Origin: Chitinophaga flava
GTDB taxonomy: Bacteria; Bacteroidota; Bacteroidia; Chitinophagales; Chitinophagaceae
Direction of reading: 5' to 3'
Length of the DNA stretch: 64,000 bases
NCBI RefSeq assembly: GCF_003308995.1
Contig: NZ_QFFJ01000002.1
Span: forward strand, 3,472,001-3,536,000
The notes under the pieces are model-generated. The model had not been told where the DNA came from and did no database searches. It was given only the letters and a program-made list of their open reading frames with translations. This document shows, in pieces, positions 1-9,300 of the stretch; positions within the stretch are counted from its first letter, which is position 1; each line of letters starts with the position of its first letter. The position numbers and the translations under genes were made by a program.

Positions 1-751
1 TGGCTTTGATTTACAGAGCATGGAGAATATGCAGCTGGACAATCAGAACGCGTTCGCCCTGGAGGCATTACCGGTATTGTTCACACAGATAGACAGCACC
101 CGGCTTCCAGGGGGCGTGCCCAACATGTTGGATTCCCTGGGCGCATGGGCTGGCGCCTATAAGCTGAATGACAAGAACGCCTTGCTTTTCGAACTGTGGT
201 GGAAGAACATCAAAACATTTACCTGGGATGAATTCAGCGATGTAGCTTTCGGAAAAATCCTGCCGGACGACTATCTCCTCCTGGACCTTATCCGGAATGA
301 TCCGGGAAACATATACTTTGACAAGCAGCATACAGTGGAGAAGGAAAAGGCGGGAGACATCGTGCAGATGGCCTTCCTGAGTGCCGTGGAAACGTACAAT
401 AAAAGAAAGTCCAAAGAAGGTGTGGGCTGGGGTGAAGTGAACAGGGTGAACGTGATGTATATGGGCAACCTCGATGCCTTTAGCAGAAGAGGGATTCCCG
501 GAGCAGGAAACCCGGAAGTGATCAATGCATTATCTGACAGCTGGGGACCTTCGTGGCGAATGGTAGTGGAGCTGGGAAAAAGACCAAGAGCATTCGGCAT
601 CTACGCCGGAGGCCAGTCCGGAGACCCGGGCAGCCGCTATTTTGATAATTTCGTTGATGACTGGAGTAAGGGAAAGTTCTATCCGCTTACATTCTTTATA
701 TCAGAGAAGGAAGCCAGAGAAGGAACAGATAACAGCTGGACACTAAAATAA
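1..751 (+). CDS. Penicillin acylase family protein, C-terminal part (5' end outside window)
   Basis: The frame is open from base 2 with no stop, so the gene starts upstream and only about 249 C-terminal residues are visible. The stretch GIYAGGQSGDPGSRYFDNFV, followed by a W..G.FYPLTFF segment near the end, is the usual closing part of the beta chain of penicillin amidase (Ntn-hydrolase) proteins, which hydrolyse amide bonds of acylated amines in the periplasm. The catalytic N-terminal Ser of the beta chain would lie upstream and cannot be checked. The stop is four bases before the next ATG, so the following small membrane protein gene is probably co-transcribed. The family call is from recognised motifs; the substrate is unknown. 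Confidence 0.72.
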   Translation, partial: GFDLQSMENMQLDNQNAFALEALPVLFTQIDSTRLPGGVPNMLDSLGAWAGAYKLNDKNALLFELWWKNIKTFTWDEFSDVAFGKILPDDYLLLDLIRNDPGNIYFDKQHTVEKEKAGDIVQMAFLSAVETYNKRKSKEGVGWGEVNRVNVMYMGNLDAFSRRGIPGAGNPEVINALSDSWGPSWRMVVELGKRPRAFGIYAGGQSGDPGSRYFDNFVDDWSKGKFYPLTFFISEKEAREGTDNSWTLK

Positions 752-755
752 GTAT

Positions 756-1100
756 ATGAACAATATTAAGACATTATTGATCCTGCTGCCAGTGGTGGCC
801 GGTATCGGACTGATAACGGTAATTCCCTGGTGGGGTTTTACAATTCCTGTTATGGTGACAGGCATGATTGTAACGTTGAAAAAATGGAAGATAGCTTCCT
901 TTCCCATCGGGTTCTTAGCAGGCTTTATTGCCTGGCTGGGAGCAGGGGTTTATTTTCATACGGTATACCAGGGAAATATCATCAACAGGTTTGCAACTCA
1001 TTCGGATATTATCATCCTGCTGGTTATTGCGCTGACAGGTGGTTTGCTGACGGGTCTTGCGCTGTATGCCGGAAAATCCCTGGTGTATCGCAAATCATAA
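756..1100 (+). CDS. Small four-helix membrane protein, unknown function
   Basis: The 114-residue product is almost entirely hydrophobic, with about four predicted membrane segments (residues 4-24, 27-43, 49-70 and 83-106) separated by short basic loops such as KKWK. I do not recognise a family. It starts four bases after the stop of the acylase-like gene, which suggests a shared transcript and possibly a function at the same membrane. The gene is convergent with the ABC exporter at 1150. A 10-bp inverted repeat (1077-1086 with 1104-1113) overlaps its end, but no T-run follows, so I do not call it a terminator. Confidence 0.6.
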   Translation: MNNIKTLLILLPVVAGIGLITVIPWWGFTIPVMVTGMIVTLKKWKIASFPIGFLAGFIAWLGAGVYFHTVYQGNIINRFATHSDIIILLVIALTGGLLTGLALYAGKSLVYRKS

Positions 1101-1149
1101 TTCACACCAGGGATCAGCCGTTAAAGAAGGTTGGTTAATCCTGTGTTTT

Positions 1150-2889
1150 TTATTGCATGAACTGCATTTCACTCAGCTGTTTGTAGAGGCCCCCGTGTTT
1201 ATTGATAAGTTCTGTATGTGTCCCTGCTTCTACAACAGCGCCCCGATCAATGACAACAATGTTGCTCGCTTGTCGGATGGTAGCAAGCCGGTGGGCAATA
1301 ACAATTGAGGTTCGGCCTTCCATCAGGTTATTCAGTGCATCCTGTACCAGTCGTTCAGATTCCGCGTCCAGAGCAGATGTAGCCTCATCCAGAATAAGAA
1401 TTTTGGGAGCTTTCAGCACAGCGCGCGCAATGGCGATGCGCTGGCGCTGCCCACCGGAAAGCTGGATCCCGCGTTCGCCAACGATCGTCTGCAGCCCATC
1501 CGGGAACCGTTGAATGAATTCCCATGCATTTGCCTTTTTAGCGGCATCGATCAGTTCTTCTTTTGTAGTTCCCTGTTTTCCATAGGCGATATTTTCTGCA
1601 ATAGTACCGCCAAACAGAAATACGTCCTGCGGTACTACCGCTATCTGGGAACGCAATGCAGATAAAGGGATGATGGGGCCGTCGCTGTTGTCGAATATGA
1701 CCTGGCCTTTTGCAGGATCATACAGGCGCATGAGCAGCGATACCAGCGTGCTCTTACCTGCACCGCTGGGGCCTACTACGGCTACTGTCTGATTGGCTTT
1801 TACTTCAAAAGACATATTCCTGAGCACCGGCACTTCTTCCCGGGAAGGATAATGAAAGCTGACATTCTTAAAACTGATATTTCCATGAAGGTGATGTGCT
1901 TTTTCAATACCGTTAATATCTGTAACTGCTTCTATCGGTTCATCAAGAATACTGAACAGGTTTTCAGTGACGCCCAGGCTCTTTTGTAATGATGCATATA
2001 ACTCTGCCATGCCAGTGATGGAAGTGCCAATGAAAACTGCATACAACACAAACGAGAATAGTTCGCCGGTATCCAGGCCGATGACGCTCCCACGCCATAT
2101 GATAGCTACCAGCGCGCCGAATATGCCCAGGATAACAAAAGAAGAAAAGGCCGCGCGGTATTTACCTCCCTGTATACCCAGACGGGCTGCTTTATTGGTA
2201 TGTTCGCGATAGCGGGCCATTTCACGGAATTCACCGGTGAAAATTTTTACGCTGAAAATCCCTTGTAGTGTTTCTTCTACAATCGTATTGGAAGCGGCAA
2301 TCTGGTCTTGCATACCTTTGGAATATTGCCTGATAAAACGACCAAAGAAAAAAGCGATTGCTGTGATAACCGGAAGGATGGCAAGTACAAAAGCGGTCAG
2401 CCCCGGAGATGTCATGATCAGGAGAACAAAACCACCTATTACTACAATGACCTGCCTGATAAACTCTGATACAGTATTGGTCAGCGTTTCCTGTAGAAGG
2501 GCAGTATCTGATGATAACCTGCTGCTAAGTTCCCCCACACGCCTGTTCTGGTAGAATTGCATCGGGAGTTGTATAAGATGGTTATAAACAGATTGGCGTA
2601 GTGCCGCCAGTGTTTTTTCAGAAACGTTCGCAAACAGGACCGTTCTGATAAAAGAAAAAATGGATTGCGCTATCAGTACGCCCAGTAATGATAAACCAAT
2701 ACGATGGATGTCTGCGGAAGTATGTGGTTTAGCACTGACATCTATCAGCATACCCAGCATCTTCGGAAAGGCCAGCCCTGCAAGGCTCATCAGCAACAGG
2801 GAGAATATGCCTGCACTCAATGCTGGCCAATGTGGCTTCAGATATCTGAATAACCTCAGGGTTTGTGCCAATGCAGACGGAGAGGACAT
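1150..2889 (-). CDS. ABC exporter, fused permease and ATPase (MsbA/LmrA type)
   Basis: This is a half-transporter of about 580 residues: an N-terminal six-helix exporter domain followed by an ATPase domain. The ATPase shows Walker A GPSGAGKST, the signature LSGGQRQRIAIARA and Walker B ILILDEATSALD, with the H-loop in IVIAHRLATI. Such proteins work as homodimers or heterodimers that flip lipids, drugs or peptides across the inner membrane. I chose the ATG at 2889 (protein starting MSSPSALAQ), after which the cytosolic lead-in to the first helix begins; in-frame ATGs at 2919 and 2943 are alternatives. No partner gene adjoins it, so a homodimer is likely. The substrate cannot be read from sequence. 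The lanthipeptide genes lie 1 kb away, but this protein lacks the N-terminal C39 peptidase that would tie it to them. Confidence 0.88.
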   Translation of the reverse strand: MSSPSALAQTLRLFRYLKPHWPALSAGIFSLLLMSLAGLAFPKMLGMLIDVSAKPHTSADIHRIGLSLLGVLIAQSIFSFIRTVLFANVSEKTLAALRQSVYNHLIQLPMQFYQNRRVGELSSRLSSDTALLQETLTNTVSEFIRQVIVVIGGFVLLIMTSPGLTAFVLAILPVITAIAFFFGRFIRQYSKGMQDQIAASNTIVEETLQGIFSVKIFTGEFREMARYREHTNKAARLGIQGGKYRAAFSSFVILGIFGALVAIIWRGSVIGLDTGELFSFVLYAVFIGTSITGMAELYASLQKSLGVTENLFSILDEPIEAVTDINGIEKAHHLHGNISFKNVSFHYPSREEVPVLRNMSFEVKANQTVAVVGPSGAGKSTLVSLLMRLYDPAKGQVIFDNSDGPIIPLSALRSQIAVVPQDVFLFGGTIAENIAYGKQGTTKEELIDAAKKANAWEFIQRFPDGLQTIVGERGIQLSGGQRQRIAIARAVLKAPKILILDEATSALDAESERLVQDALNNLMEGRTSIVIAHRLATIRQASNIVVIDRGAVVEAGTHTELINKHGGLYKQLSEMQFMQ

Positions 2890-3147
2890 ATTGTTGGCAT
2901 GTACTATCGGGATTCTCATGTAAAAAGATTGAAGGTTGAACAATGAAGATGCATTGATTGGGATTTGAAGCCCTGTATAGGAAAAGCTGACAGGAATCAG
3001 GGCTCATTTAAATGCATGTCAAATATATTGGTTTTTATGATTGATATAACGTGGAAACGGAAATAAAATTGGGAGTAAGTTGAAACGAACCGAATAGACA
3101 TTGGCTCGCCGTAAAGGGCTGGATGAATTTGATGAAGAACCTGCGTT

Positions 3148-3179
3148 AAAAAGCCTGACGAATAACGTCAGGCTTTTTG
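3148..3179. terminator. Bidirectional intrinsic terminator
   Basis: A perfect stem GCCTGACG/CGTCAGGC with a five-base loop is flanked by an A-run on the left and a T-run on the right, so it can act on either strand. It lies just past the 3' end of the DoxX gene (minus strand). Confidence 0.8.
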
Positions 3180-3199
3180 TTATACTTCCCGCTTCCTGC

Positions 3200-3619
3200 T
3201 CAGATGCTCGCCAATTGTGCTGTTGGTACTGCCACGGCGAAAGTGGCAGGGTATAATTTCCGGAACATGGTGTAGGTCACGCTCACGATGGTGAAAGCGA
3301 TGATCGCGTCTATGGTAGCGGCAAAACCCAGCACAGCAATCTTGGAGAAGAAAGCGAAAAGGATATCAAAGAAAATGCCGGCAAATACCCATTCCTTCAG
3401 GCGGAGCAGTCTGTTGGGAACCAGCAGTACTGTGATCCCGGTAAGTTTGAATACGCCAAGGATATAAATGAAATGCGAAGGATAACCCAGTTGCTGTGTG
3501 ATCTCCCATACAATGGGGTTGCGGGTAAGCTCGAAGAATCCGCTGGCGCCAAACCATAAAGATAAAAGAGATGCGCCTGTCCAGTAAGTAATGAATGTGG
3601 ATTTTTGTGTCATAGCCAA
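3200..3619 (-). CDS. DoxX family membrane protein
   Basis: The 139-residue protein has four hydrophobic segments and the usual DoxX layout: a first helix with WFGASGFFELTRNP, a Pro-rich loop, a second helix with ILGVFKLTGITVLLVP, then two more helices. DoxX-like proteins are small inner-membrane proteins often linked to redox or thiol stress, but their biochemical role is mostly unsettled. The gene stands alone with a strong terminator after its stop. The upstream 190 bases lead to the terminator of the lanthipeptide array, so it has its own promoter. Confidence 0.75.
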   Translation of the reverse strand: MAMTQKSTFITYWTGASLLSLWFGASGFFELTRNPIVWEITQQLGYPSHFIYILGVFKLTGITVLLVPNRLLRLKEWVFAGIFFDILFAFFSKIAVLGFAATIDAIIAFTIVSVTYTMFRKLYPATFAVAVPTAQLASI

Positions 3620-3741
3620 TGTGTTTTAGGTGATTGATGACACAAAATTGGGGGTAGTGACCAGCTATGCCAACTGTAATCCGGGGAAGTGGACATAATA
3701 GGGGCTCAACTGGACATCCGGGAAGGTGAGCATTTCAAAAG

Positions 3742-3775
3742 AAAAAAGCCGCATTATCCATTCGGATAATGCGGC
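3742..3775 (-). terminator. Intrinsic terminator of the lanthipeptide precursor array
   Basis: A perfect 12-bp stem (3748-3759 with 3764-3775) with a four-base loop is followed, on the minus strand, by six T residues. It lies 38 bases past the stop of the last precursor gene. Confidence 0.85.
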
Positions 3776-3813
3776 CATGGAAACAGTGTTTTAGAGCTTT
3801 TATAGCCGGCAAA

Positions 3814-4014
3814 CTACTCTGTCTGGCAGATCTGACATGCGTGACCTCCGGGAGGTATAGTAGCGCAGGTGTCAGCATTGGACGGGCAGTTGAGGATTCT
3901 GGTAACCGTAGGGAGACCACCAGCGATCAGTTGTTGCTGGCTTGCATTCAGCGTTGCCACTGTAGATTTACCGAGGATCAGTTTTTTCTGGAGGGATACT
4001 TGTTTCTTTTTCAT
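3814..4014 (-). CDS. Class I lanthipeptide precursor (Bacteroidota type), copy 1
   Basis: The 66-residue peptide begins MKKKQVSLQKKLILGKSTVA and continues to a double-Gly cleavage site at residues 32-33. This leader pattern (Lys-rich start, K..VA.LN..QQQ.IAGG) is typical of class I lanthipeptide precursors of Chitinophaga and relatives. The core (residues 34-66) has several Thr and Ser residues and four Cys (43, 50, 60, 63), as needed for lanthionine rings. I chose the ATG at 4014 because the leader alignment with the next copy starts exactly there; the longer upstream reading frame has no support. No LanB dehydratase, LanC cyclase or transporter with a peptidase domain is in the window, so modification would depend on enzymes elsewhere. 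Confidence 0.82.
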   Translation of the reverse strand: MKKKQVSLQKKLILGKSTVATLNASQQQLIAGGLPTVTRILNCPSNADTCATIPPGGHACQICQTE

Positions 4015-4039
4015 TTTGATACATTTAAAGGTTATAAAA

Positions 4040-4222
4040 TCAGCAAGGACCTGTAAATACCTGAACAGTATCGCAGGTAGGAGTATATGAACGACAGTAA
4101 GCCGGCGAAGTCTGAGCCATTTGCCCACCGGCGATTTGTTGCTGCTGACCTGCATTCAGCGGCGCTACGCTAACCTTAGCGAAGGACAGTTTTTTCTGGA
4201 GAGATACTTGTTTCTTTTTCAT
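4040..4222 (-). CDS. Class I lanthipeptide precursor (Bacteroidota type), copy 2
   Basis: The 60-residue peptide has a leader nearly identical to copy 1 (MKKKQVSLQKKLSFAKVSVA, then APLN and QQQQIAGG), with cleavage expected after Gly33. The core is 27 residues, rich in Thr, Ser and Gln, with three Cys (43, 50 and the C-terminal 60). Leader conservation with core divergence is what is expected of duplicated precursors feeding one set of modification enzymes. The gene lies 25 bases upstream of copy 1 on the same strand and shares its terminator, so the two should be co-transcribed. Confidence 0.82.
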   Translation of the reverse strand: MKKKQVSLQKKLSFAKVSVAPLNAGQQQQIAGGQMAQTSPAYCRSYTPTCDTVQVFTGPC

Positions 4223-4349
4223 GTTTATTGTTTTATTGGACAATTATGGGCAATAACATACCATCCGGGCAGGCCCGGGGAAAGAATAAAAAAGGCAGAA
4301 AAAGCTAACGACTGTTGGCAGTCTCCATCAGAATATAAAATTGATGATA

Positions 4350-4496
4350 CTAGCAGGAAATGCAACGGTCATCTGTGAAATGGATAGTTTCACAGGACGC
4401 GCCACCGGCTGTCATTGTCTGCTACTGAGAATTGAGGGGAGCTTTCGTTGTCTTGCTAAATGACATCTTCTTTTGGATAACATTTTTTTTCTTCAT
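4350..4496 (-). pseudogene. Third lanthipeptide precursor with amber stop in the leader
   Basis: Translation from the ATG at 4496 gives MKKKNVIQKKMSFSKTTKAP, then LNSQ, a TAG codon (4422-4424), then QTMTAGG and a 16-residue core ASCETIHFTDDRCISC ending in TAG. The frame, the leader and the double Gly align with copies 1 and 2 with a single one-residue gap. The stop falls at codon 25, where the intact leaders have the QQQ run, so one C-to-T change (CAG to TAG) would explain it. The core keeps three Cys and two Thr. It is most simply a recently inactivated member of the array, because Bacteroidota are not known to read TAG as sense. Confidence 0.75.
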
Positions 4497-4658
4497 AACT
4501 GGCGGATTTTACGGGTAATATTTCAGGTTACATCTTGCTGGGCGTCGAGGCTACGGGATTGATATAGATAATGGTGTAATACGTTGGTCATTCGATATAC
4601 TGAAAGGTAGTAAAACAGAATATGAAAAAAAATTTTTTCCCGAAGTAGATAAGCTGCC

Positions 4659-4690
4659 AAAAAGGGCCATCTCCAAAGAAGAGACGGCCC
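4659..4690 (-). terminator. Terminator after susD
   Basis: A GGGCC/GGCCC stem extended by CTC/GAG with one mismatch (4664-4673 with 4681-4690) is followed on the minus strand by five T residues. It separates the sus operon from the lanthipeptide array. Confidence 0.65.
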
Positions 4691-4721
4691 CTTGACTTAT
4701 ATATGTTTGATATAGATCAGA

Positions 4722-6323
4722 TTAATATCCCGGATTCTGTGTCAACCCCGGTTCAATTTTTAAACTGCCCGAATGAAACGGCCATAAATAATTGCGCGAC
4801 TGAAATGAACGGTCTTCTATCTTTAGTGAAACAAGGTTTCCATTCACTAACCGTGTATGCCCGAGGGCGGGTTTATTCATTACCTGGTCTCCAATCTTCC
4901 ATCTTAGGATATCATCATATCTTACCCCTTCGCCAGCCAGTTCTATCCTCCGCTCATTTCTGATCAGGTCGATCCATTGCTGTTGCGTGTAAGCTGCATA
5001 TTTTGGTAAGTTAACATCCGCTTCTTTCATATCGAGGCCGGCCCTGGTCCTGACCTGGTTGATACAACTTTTCGAAAGGTTATCAATATTATTCATCATA
5101 ATGTGGGCTTCTGCATATGTCAAAAGTACTTCTGCATATCTCAGTATCGGGAAATACATATTGCCATTATCCTTGAATGCATCTGTTTCATCCACAAATT
5201 TTCTGAACCAGTAACCTGAGCGGCTGGCACGTTCTTTTTCATGGAACATCGGACTGTTTTGGTCATATATGTCGATAGGTTCGTTGACAAACATATCTCC
5301 CTGACCGATGATGCTGGCTGTATAACGCGGGTCCCTGTTGAGTTTCGGGTCCAGCTCATAGTCCTGTTTATTATGATAGGGACATTCATCAATTTTATTA
5401 CCTTGTAAAGTCCAGTAGGCGTCTACCAGTGATTTTAAAGGCACAGAGTAGGACTGTCCTTTTCCAGTCCGGAAATGCGGACCCAGGTGCTCAAAAGAAT
5501 TAGTACCACTGTTTCCATGACTCTGCATGTCCATTTTTATGATAAACTCTTTGTTTATCTTGTCTCCTTTGTACTTGAACAGATCTCCGTAAACCGGATA
5601 CAGTGAGTAATTGCCACTATCCATGATTTCTTTAGCCAGACGCGCCGCCAGCTCATAACGGCCATGGTACAACGCATATCGCATGATAAGGGCTTTGAGA
5701 GAGTATTTGTTGAACATGTAGGCATCTGAATTGTATTCCTTGTCCGGGAGCGTATTGGCAGTTGCCTCGGCCATTGGGAAAAGTGTATTCAGTATTTCCT
5801 CTTTTGATTTAGCCGGCTGTGTTACTTTTGAGATATCTACCGGCTCGAGGTAAAAAGGAATGTTACTCCAGCGGGAAACCATTTTGAAATAGTGCCAGCA
5901 CCGGAGCCCTTCCAGTATGCCTTTGTATTTTGTGCGGATGGCTTCATCTTCCACATAAGGTGTATTGATACTTTTCAGGTAAGTATTTAAACGGCCTATA
6001 TGTTTCATGTGAATGGTATAGTAATATTCAAAAGCCCTGGTATTGGCGTCGTAGCTACCGTTGGCAATACGCTGATGATTATCGCCTTCCACTCTGCTAT
6101 AAGCATTATCCGATTTACTGTCATCCATATAAAAAAGTAACCTTCTGTCGCCCTGGTTGGTAAACACATCCAGGTAGGTGCTGTATACAACACGCCGCAG
6201 GTCTTCTTCTGTATTAAAGAACTCATCGAATTTGGTGGCAGTAGGGTCTGGTTTGTCCAGAAACTTCTGGCATGCCGGCAGGATTACGGAGAATAATAAC
6301 AATAAGATAAGTCTCTTTTTCAT
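4722..6323 (-). CDS. RagB/SusD family outer-membrane lipoprotein
   Basis: SusD-like proteins are cell-surface lipoproteins that bind glycans or other nutrients and cap the partner SusC channel. The protein is about 533 residues. It starts with a lipoprotein signal (MKKRLILLLLFSVILPAC), in which the Cys becomes the lipidated N-terminus, followed by QKFLDKPDPTATKFDEFF, the usual SusD opening. The C-terminal part contains RNERRIELAGEGVRYDDILRW, the most conserved SusD segment. I chose the second ATG because it starts the lipoprotein signal directly; the ATG nine bases upstream is possible. It lies 60 bases after susC and is followed by a terminator, so it is the last gene of the operon. Its ligand cannot be inferred, as no glycoside hydrolase adjoins it. 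Confidence 0.93.
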   Translation of the reverse strand: MKKRLILLLLFSVILPACQKFLDKPDPTATKFDEFFNTEEDLRRVVYSTYLDVFTNQGDRRLLFYMDDSKSDNAYSRVEGDNHQRIANGSYDANTRAFEYYYTIHMKHIGRLNTYLKSINTPYVEDEAIRTKYKGILEGLRCWHYFKMVSRWSNIPFYLEPVDISKVTQPAKSKEEILNTLFPMAEATANTLPDKEYNSDAYMFNKYSLKALIMRYALYHGRYELAARLAKEIMDSGNYSLYPVYGDLFKYKGDKINKEFIIKMDMQSHGNSGTNSFEHLGPHFRTGKGQSYSVPLKSLVDAYWTLQGNKIDECPYHNKQDYELDPKLNRDPRYTASIIGQGDMFVNEPIDIYDQNSPMFHEKERASRSGYWFRKFVDETDAFKDNGNMYFPILRYAEVLLTYAEAHIMMNNIDNLSKSCINQVRTRAGLDMKEADVNLPKYAAYTQQQWIDLIRNERRIELAGEGVRYDDILRWKIGDQVMNKPALGHTRLVNGNLVSLKIEDRSFQSRNYLWPFHSGSLKIEPGLTQNPGY

Positions 6324-6382
6324 CGTATGCATATTTTGCAGTTGATTGAAATATAGTTTTCTGTTGTGCAGGCTACTACCTG

Positions 6383-9300
6383 CTAAAACAAGGTGGCTCT
6401 GACACCAAGGCTGTAAACAGCCATCCGTGGATAGTTACCATTGCCGCCATCCCGCTCCGGTTCAAGTCCTTCCCATCTTGTGAAAGTAATGGCATCCTGT
6501 GCATTCACATATACCCGTACGTTCCGGATTGTTTTTCCTTGTAACGGGAACGTATATCCGAGTTGTAATACTTTCACTCTGAAAAAAGCTGCATTGCCCA
6601 GCCAGACATCACTGAGATAAGCATTGGTGCTTGATCCTGTCCACACTCTGGGAAACCTGCTGTCAGGTGTTTCGGGTGTCCATCGGTTATCAGCATAATA
6701 CTGTCGTGGCCTCCCCAATGAATTGCTGCTGCCATCCACCAATACAGGGTAACCCTCCAGACCGTTCAGGCGTCCCGTTCTTTTGCCCACTCCCTGGCCC
6801 AACAGGTTAAAGTCCCAGTTCTTATATTGTAAGGCTACCGTTACGGAATAATTCAGATGGGGGAAGGGATCTCCGAGGTTTATTTTATCAGCATCATTGA
6901 TGATGCCATCACCATTCTGATCTACATATTTAATATCGCCGGGAAGCATATTGGGAAGTTTGGCCCTGGTGGCGTCCACATCTCTCTGGTCCCGGAAAAA
7001 GCCATCGCTTTTATAGCCATAGTAGTTATCAATAGCAATCCCTTTGTACCAGATTTTATCGTTATCATCTTTAAAGATCAATGTGTCTCCATTTCTGTAG
7101 CCAGCTTTCAGCACTTTATTTCTGTTGTCAAACAACATAGCGCCTATGCTATAACCAAGATTACCGATCTTATCCTGCCATTGTACCGAAATTTCGTATC
7201 CGTTATTTTCTACTTCTCCGATATTAAAAGCTGCTTCAAGTGAGTTAGAGCCGGTGATGGGCGGTACCGGGAACCTCGAATAGATCAGATCGTAAGAGTT
7301 CTTCTTGTAAGCTTCTGCTGTCAGGGTAAGCCTGTTATTCAACAGCGTCAGCTCCAGTCCGATGTTTCCCTGTTTTTGTTTTTCCCAGGTGAAATTCATG
7401 TTGGGTACACGCATCAGCCATCCCCATTCGTTTACGTTCTCTTCCCATAAATAGGGGTCTACGTTCTCATTACCTATCAGGCCATAGGAAGCACGTAATT
7501 TGAGGTTATTGATAATACTATTATTTACCAGCCCCTTCATGAATTGTTCATTGGTAATATTCCAGGCTACAGCGCCTGCAGGAAAAAAGCCCCACTGCTT
7601 GCCAGGAGCAAATTTACTGCTGCCATCCCCGCGGGCGGTGAACTCCAGGATGTACCTGTTGTTAAAAGAGTAGTTCAGCTTTCCGAAAAAAGAAGCCTTG
7701 GCAATTTCTTTATAGTCGGTATAATTGAAGCTCATCACCTCTGAGCCGGCGGTGACATATATTTTGTCGGCCTGATGACGAAGGCTGCCTGTATAGTTAA
7801 GCAGTCCGCGGGCAGTCAACTGACTTTGACTAACGTCCTGGTCAGCTCCCACTTCATTCTTCCATATTTTCACCGGTTTGCCGTTACCATCGTAAAATTT
7901 GAAAGTTTCCCGCTGACGTTTATTCGCCGATTTGCTAATCTGATAGGACACATTGCCTTCCAGGCTGAGATGTTTGCTGATATTATATCTTGGCCGCAGG
8001 TTCACGGAGCTGAAATCATACAGATTATTCCGGGAGCCTCCGCGGTTGATGGAAGCGATCGGATTCATGTCGTTGTACAACATATAATGCTCGGGGATAT
8101 CACTGGAGGGATAGTATATCTGTTGGGTAGGATTCATTTTCCAGAGATTTTCATACAACCCTGTTCCATCGTCGTTTTCCTTCAGCCGGTTAATTTGCAG
8201 GCGATGGGCGTAGAAATCAGCCAGTAAAACAAATTTATCTGCTATATTCACATTGGTATTAAATCGTGCAGAGTATTTACCGGAGCCTTCGTATGAGTTA
8301 AGACCATTTTCTTTCAGGTATCCCATCATCAGGTTGAAAGAGCCGATACCGCCGCCTCCGGAAACACTCATGGAAATATTTTGTGAATTGGCCCTGCGCC
8401 GCATTCCTTCTTTCATCCAGTCTACAGAAGGAGTTTCTCCGGATCCCATCTTGCGGATGTCTTCGTCGGTAAAAAGAGGCGTTTGTCCCTGAATATTTCG
8501 GGCTTCGTTGTTTAACTTCATATAGTCGATGCCGTTAACGAATTTGGGAAGATCGATAGGTTGTTGTAATGCGCCCCATGAGTTAACATCTACCTTAAAC
8601 CGTCCCATTTGCCCGCGCTCCGTTTCTATGATGATTACGCCGTTGGCGCCCCGGGAACCATACATAGAGGCAGATGCCGCGTCTTTCAGTACCGTGATGC
8701 TTTTCACCTGATTGGGATCTATATCATTTAAACTTTGCTCCATTCCGTCTACAATAACGAGGGGACTGGCATTCTGTAAAGTGCTGATACCTCTGATCGT
8801 AATGCCGGGTACACTACCAGGTAAGTTAGTGGTTTGTTGAATGGTAACACCCGGGACGGTGCCGGTAAATGCCTCCTGCAGTTTAGCTATGGGTCTGGTT
8901 TTGGTTAATTTTACATCTACCTGGGCAACTGAGGACGCCACATGCCGGCGTTCTACTTCAGAGAAGCCCATTACCACCACTTCAGAGAGACTTCTGGTAC
9001 CCGTTTTTAACCGGATTTCCATATTGGTCTGAGATTGAGCGCTTATTTCCGTTGGCTGAAATCCAATTGCGCTGATGATGAGCGTAACATTCTCCCTGGG
9101 AATTTTGATCTCGAACCGCCCGTCGTTGCTGGTGGCCATACCTATGTTTGTGCCTTTGATGAGGATACTGGCTCCGGGTATCGGTTCTCCTTTTTCATTG
9201 GTGACTCTGCCGGTGACTATCAACGCGGAATCGGCCACTGCATGGGAGCGGCTGTTGAGCAGGATGCGGCCGTTGTTGATCGTATAGCGTACCGGCTGGT

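Noticed and set aside
1077..1113. A 10-bp inverted repeat at the end of the small membrane protein gene.
   Set aside because: No T-run follows and the loop is 17 bases, so I did not call it a terminator.
1150..2889. The ABC exporter as the lanthipeptide transporter.
   Set aside because: It lacks the N-terminal C39 peptidase domain that many double-Gly leader transporters carry and is separated from the array by a DoxX gene and terminators.
4422..4424. Reading TAG as an amino acid in the third lanthipeptide precursor.
   Set aside because: TAG recoding is not known for these bacteria, and the other genes here end normally in TAG; a pseudogene is simpler.
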